Below, piece by piece: positions 60,579 to 64,000 of a stretch of DNA of 64,000 nucleotides. The position numbers and the translations under genes are program-made. How positions within the stretch are numbered: the stretch's first letter is position 1; every line of letters starts with the position of its first letter. A model generated the notes under the pieces. That model searched no databases and was not told where the DNA came from. It saw nothing but the letters and a program-made list of their open reading frames with translations. The stretch is from Maribacter sp. 4G9 (GTDB taxonomy: Bacteria > Bacteroidota > Bacteroidia > Flavobacteriales > Flavobacteriaceae). The stretch is from assembly GCF_002742265.1 (NCBI RefSeq), contig NZ_MDGL01000024.1, positions 1 to 64,000 on the forward strand, read 5' to 3'.

Positions 60579-61591
60579 GATCTGTCCTTGGTTTGAAAAA
60601 ACAATTTTGGAAAAAGCGCTTCCGGTGTCCTTTTACTAAATGTAGTATAAATAGTGGACTTCAAAAAACCAAAACCGTAGCCCAAAAATTGGACCAGCGT
60701 GGCAAAAAGTGCCATAGTGGAAATTTTGATACTTTTTGTTTTGATTACGGCATCCAATAACAAGGCTGAAAAATAGAGAACAAAACAGATAAAGGGTGCT
60801 TTAATACCAAAAAAGATGAACCCAATGGAAATCAACAAGGAAAGGATAAATAAAGCAGGAAACCAATAAGTAAATTTGGCCGTGGACGGATGCCATCTAT
60901 TCAATATGGGCCTTACCATTCCAAATTTTTTCACTTGCACGTAAAATTTGTTCCAGTCGATTCTTCGCTTATGGTACACAAAGGCCTCGGGTATCAATTT
61001 GGTTTCATATCCCTTTTCCCAAATACGAAAAGTCAGGTCTGGATCCTCACCCGGATGGATGTTTCCGTACCCGCCCGTTTTTTCAAAGGCTTCCTTGGAT
61101 ATGCCCATGTTAAAACTTCTGGGCTGAAATTTGTTTATAGCGTCTTTTCGCCCTCGTATTCCTCCTGTAGTCAAAAAGGAGGTCATGGCATAGTTGATAG
61201 CCTTTTGAACATCGCTAAAGGAAGGGTGGGCCGCATCCGGTCCTCCAAAACAATGTACAAATTCCTTGGTTAGGCTCTTTTCTACTTCGTCTAAGTACTG
61301 GGAAGGCAGAATGCAATCCGAATCCAAGACAATAAAATAATTCCCTTGTGCCTTTTTCATTCCAAAATTGCGGGAATCTCCAGGTCCTGAATTGGGTTTT
61401 TGGTAGTAAGAAATATGTAACCTATTGCGGTACAAATCTACCACTTCCTTGGCTGGTATTGTGGAACCGTCTTCTACAATGACCACCTCAAAATCCTTGG
61501 AATAAGTCTGTAATAAAAGACTTTCCAAGAGTTCTTCAATTTCATTGGGTCTGTTAAATACTGGAATTATAAACGAGAATGATACATTCAT
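60575..61591 (-). CDS. Glycosyltransferase family 2 with membrane segment
   Basis: A 338-residue GT-A fold glycosyltransferase. N-terminal motifs are FSFIIPVFNRPNEIEELLES, VVIVEDGST and the metal-binding DSD in YFIVLDSDCILP, with a later GEDPDLTFRIWEKGY acceptor/catalytic block. The C-terminal 100 residues contain about three transmembrane helices (from WFPALFILSLLISIGFIFFG), so it acts at the inner membrane in envelope polysaccharide or lipid glycosylation. Donor and acceptor unknown. Overlaps the YbbR gene by 4 bp, an operon. Confidence 0.87.
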   Translation of the reverse strand: MNVSFSFIIPVFNRPNEIEELLESLLLQTYSKDFEVVIVEDGSTIPAKEVVDLYRNRLHISYYQKPNSGPGDSRNFGMKKAQGNYFIVLDSDCILPSQYLDEVEKSLTKEFVHCFGGPDAAHPSFSDVQKAINYAMTSFLTTGGIRGRKDAINKFQPRSFNMGISKEAFEKTGGYGNIHPGEDPDLTFRIWEKGYETKLIPEAFVYHKRRIDWNKFYVQVKKFGMVRPILNRWHPSTAKFTYWFPALFILSLLISIGFIFFGIKAPFICFVLYFSALLLDAVIKTKSIKISTMALFATLVQFLGYGFGFLKSTIYTTFSKRTPEALFPKLFFQTKDRS

Positions 61592-61638
61592 TTCAAACTT
61601 TCAAGTAATTAAGCCCCCAGAAATCCCTGAATTCCCTT

Positions 61639-62445
61639 TTAGAATTTGTCTATGACTTCCTGACTGACCCCGGTGTTGGAAAAACCGCCGTCATGGAATA
61701 GGTTCTGCATGGTCACTTTTCTGGTGAGGTCCGAAAACAAGGTAATAGTATAGTCGGCACAATCTTGGGCGGTCGCATTGCCCAAGGGCGACATTTTCTC
61801 CGCATAGTTGATAAACCCGTCAAATCCTTTGATTCCTTGTCCCGCAGTAGTAGCTGTCGGCGATTGGGAAATCGTGTTTACCCGTACCTTTTTCTCCTTT
61901 CCAAAGAAGTATCCAAAGCTCCGTGCCACGGATTCCAGATACGCCTTATTATCTGCCATGTCGTTATAATCAGGAAAGGTACGTTGTGCGGCCATATATG
62001 TCAAGGCCACAATACTGCCCCATTCGTTCATGGCATCATTTTTATATAAGGATTGCATTACTTTATGAAAGGAAAGGGCGGAAACATCCCATCCCTTCGC
62101 CGTAAAATCATAATTCTCATCCGTATAGGACCTTCCTTTACGCACATTTACGGACATCCCAATAGAATGTAGTACAAAATCCAACTTGCCTCCCAAAATC
62201 TCCATGGACTTAGTCACTAAATTTGCCAAATCCCCTTCATTGGTAGCGTCTGCAGGAACGATTTCAGAACCAGTCTTTTCGGCTAACTCCTTAATCTGGC
62301 CCATTCTCATGGCTATAGGTGCATTGGTAAGCACAAAGGTGCCGCCTTCCTCATGGACCCGTACCGCGGTTTTCCAGGCGATTGAATTTTCATCCAAAGC
62401 ACCAAATATGATTCCTCTTTTTCCTTTTAATAGATTATACCCCAT
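61639..62445 (-). CDS. fabI: Enoyl-[acyl-carrier-protein] reductase (NADH), FabI type
   Basis: A 268-residue SDR-like enzyme that reduces trans-2-enoyl-ACP, the last step of each fatty acid elongation cycle. It opens GKRGIIFGALDENSIAWKTA, the cofactor loop typical of FabI, then LDFVLHSIGMS, and the catalytic Tyr-(x)6-Lys pair in FPDYNDMADNKAYLESVAR. Also visible are NTISQSPTATTAGQGIKGF and NLFHDGGFSNTGV. This is the triclosan-target class. A TATCTTTG box (62483-62476) lies 30 bp upstream. Confidence 0.94.
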   Translation of the reverse strand: MGYNLLKGKRGIIFGALDENSIAWKTAVRVHEEGGTFVLTNAPIAMRMGQIKELAEKTGSEIVPADATNEGDLANLVTKSMEILGGKLDFVLHSIGMSVNVRKGRSYTDENYDFTAKGWDVSALSFHKVMQSLYKNDAMNEWGSIVALTYMAAQRTFPDYNDMADNKAYLESVARSFGYFFGKEKKVRVNTISQSPTATTAGQGIKGFDGFINYAEKMSPLGNATAQDCADYTITLFSDLTRKVTMQNLFHDGGFSNTGVSQEVIDKF

Positions 62446-62475
62446 GATTATTGGTTCTTAGTGTTTTTAATGTTT

Positions 62476-62483
62476 CAAAGATA
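62476..62483 (-). promoter_or_regulatory. -7 box of fabI
   Basis: Minus-strand TATCTTTG fits TAnnTTTG and lies 30 bp before the fabI ATG. The two TTG words upstream are 12 and 27 nt away, so the -33 element is unclear. Confidence 0.4.
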
Positions 62484-62519
62484 TTTAAAATATGCCAATT
62501 GGATTTTAGGCAAAGACAA

Positions 62520-64000
62520 TTAATTTAACAATTGTCTGGCATGGGCCAAGGCGGAATCAGACACTTCGTTGCCCCCTAACATCTGGGCCAGTTCCACTAC
62601 GCGATCATCATTGGACAGTTTTCGCATATTGGTTTGGGTACCTTCTGAAGTATCGGTCTTAAAAACTTTAAAATGGTGGTTTCCTTTGGAAGCTACCTGT
62701 GGTAGGTGTGTAATGGAGAATACCTGCATGTCCTTGCTCATTTCTTTCATGATATCCGCCATTCTATTTGAAATTTCCCCGGATACGCCCGTATCGATTT
62801 CATCGAACATTATAGTGGGCAGTTTTTCATATTTCGCCAATATGGCCTTGATTATTAGCATGATTCTTGAAAGCTCCCCGCCCGATGCTACTTTTTTTAG
62901 TTCACCATAATCGCTGCCTTTGTTGGCGGTAAACAAAAAGGAAAGATCGTCCATGCCATTGCCCTTAAAGGTATCCACACTTTCTAGTTGAATATGAAAT
63001 GAGGCACTGGGCATTCCCAAGTGTGCCAAATCCTGTTCCAATTGTTGTTTCAAACTGGGAATAACGGCATTTCTTTTTTCCCTTAGCACAAGTGCCTGTT
63101 CCTCAAGAGCAGATTCCAGATCCTGAAGTTCCCTGGTTTTAATTGAAATTTTCTCGTCTACATGGGCGGTTTCAAAGGCTTTTTGGGAAAGTTCCTCTCG
63201 GATTTTGATCAATTCCGTTATCTCTGAAACCCCATGTTTTTTCTGTAGGTTGTACAATGATTGCAACTTGGCACTGGTTTCTTCCAAAAGTTCCGAATTG
63301 GATTCAATGTTATCCTGATACGCCTGCAGTTCGGTATTGATGTCGTCCATCTCAATGTATACGGATTGAATGCGCTGGTGCAGGCCTTCGTATTGTTTAC
63401 CAAATCCAGAAAGCCTGGATAGTGTAATTTTCAATTCCGATAATAGGGATGTAAGTCCAATCTGATCGTCGTTCATCAATTGATCTCCCTTGGAAAGTTC
63501 CTCCATGATCAACTCCACATTGTTCAGTTGCTCGTATTGCTCTTCCAATTCCTCCAAAATGCCTGCCTTTAAGGGAGCTGCTTCCAACTCCGATAAGAGA
63601 AAATCGTTATAATCCTGTTCCTTTAAGGCATTGTTCTGAAAATCAATTAAATCCTCGAGTTGCTTTTTTGTGGAATTATAGGTGGTGAGGGTCTTTCTAA
63701 ATTCCTGAAGACGAACCTTATTATCAGCCAAAGCATCTATCAATTTTAACTGAAAATCATTTTCGGTCAATCTCAGTGTTTGATGCTGGGAATGGATATC
63801 GATCAAGCGGTCGCCCAATTGTGTCAATACATCCAAAGTTACCGGTGTATCGTTGATGAAGGCCCGGGATTTTCCGCTGGGCAAAATTTCCCGCCTGATG
63901 ACCGTGGTATCCTCATAATCCAAATCGTTCTCTTTAAAAAAAGACTGCAAACCGTAGTCCTTGATCTGAAAATAGGCTTCTATGACGCATTTACGTTCCT
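62520..64000 (-). CDS. recN: DNA repair protein RecN, C-terminal part (5' end outside the window)
   Basis: The frame is open through the right edge, so about 493 C-terminal residues are visible. RecN is an SMC-like ATPase that joins broken DNA ends. Seen here: the end of the N-terminal head (KCVIEAYFQI near the edge, RREILPSGKSRAFINDTPVT, the RecN-typical DIHSQHQTL), a long coiled coil from about 130 to 330 residues of the visible part, then the C-terminal head with signature VASGGELSRIMLIIKAILA, Walker B TIMFDEIDTGVSGE and SITHLPQVAS. The Walker A is beyond the window. The ATG at 63950 is internal and not a start. recN is normally a DNA-damage-inducible gene, relevant to the LexA-like repressor at 6.7-7.5 kb. 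Confidence 0.93.
   Translation of the reverse strand, partial: ERKCVIEAYFQIKDYGLQSFFKENDLDYEDTTVIRREILPSGKSRAFINDTPVTLDVLTQLGDRLIDIHSQHQTLRLTENDFQLKLIDALADNKVRLQEFRKTLTTYNSTKKQLEDLIDFQNNALKEQDYNDFLLSELEAAPLKAGILEELEEQYEQLNNVELIMEELSKGDQLMNDDQIGLTSLLSELKITLSRLSGFGKQYEGLHQRIQSVYIEMDDINTELQAYQDNIESNSELLEETSAKLQSLYNLQKKHGVSEITELIKIREELSQKAFETAHVDEKISIKTRELQDLESALEEQALVLREKRNAVIPSLKQQLEQDLAHLGMPSASFHIQLESVDTFKGNGMDDLSFLFTANKGSDYGELKKVASGGELSRIMLIIKAILAKYEKLPTIMFDEIDTGVSGEISNRMADIMKEMSKDMQVFSITHLPQVASKGNHHFKVFKTDTSEGTQTNMRKLSNDDRVVELAQMLGGNEVSDSALAHARQLLN

Noticed and set aside
1-64000. CRISPR array, prophage or integrative element
   Set aside because: No regularly spaced repeats, no integrase, no phage structural genes and no tRNA-borne attachment site; only one transposase remnant at the left edge.

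Overview
The window looks like chromosome from a member of the family Flavobacteriaceae (phylum Bacteroidota), probably marine. The evidence is a PorP/SprF-type gliding/type IX secretion protein, a YtxJ-like bacillithiol-system protein, an RprX/RprY-like two-component pair, many lipoproteins with short lipobox signal peptides, almost no Shine-Dalgarno sequences, and several promoters matching the Bacteroidota consensus (TTG, 18-21 nt, TAnnTTTG). Most of it is ordinary core genome: dense, short gaps, genes on both strands.

Layout. 1-6.2 kb: the tail of an ISXO2/IS1595-like transposase, a fatty acid hydroxylase, glmM, acpH, ggt and a membrane-anchored unknown gene flanked on both sides by copies of the same dispersed intergenic repeat. 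6.2-9.6 kb: a GNAT gene, then a LexA-like (HTH + S24) repressor divergent from a radical-SAM/partner pair of predicted DNA modification/repair genes. An array of 13-bp operator-like sites overlaps both promoters. 9.6-18 kb: nucleoside hydrolase, a ThuA-like gene broken by an in-frame stop, panB-lspA-RluA-type genes, a DMT exporter and a 514-residue helical unknown. 18-28.5 kb: leuA-leuB without leuCD, a TlpA-like lipoprotein, pheT, fasciclin protein and an ABC-F ATPase. 28.6-34.3 kb: lipoproteins, an SDR, SRP RNA with a textbook promoter, glutaminyl cyclase and a thioesterase.

34.4-39.3 kb is a signalling island: a LytTR regulator whose receiver lacks the phospho-acceptor Asp, an unannotated 56-residue secreted peptide carrying CxxCH and its own terminator, a TPR histidine kinase, a NarL/LuxR response regulator and an unknown protein. 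A 33-bp element (27/33 identical) lies 46-48 bp upstream of both the LytTR gene and the unknown gene, which suggests one regulon. This locus and the repressor/operator/radical-SAM locus are the best candidates for undescribed biology here.

39.3-64 kb: glyA, ytxJ, clpB, a TetR regulator, a PorP-SPOR fusion, smpB, pcm, an oxidoreductase/PLP-homeostasis group, an exonuclease with a decayed GIY-YIG domain, a voltage-gated K+ channel with a zinc ribbon overlapping miaA-gntK, the rprXY pair, coaE, a YbbR protein, GT2, fabI and the 3' part of recN.

No tRNA, rRNA, CRISPR array or prophage was seen. All functional calls come from reading motifs by eye; no database search was run.
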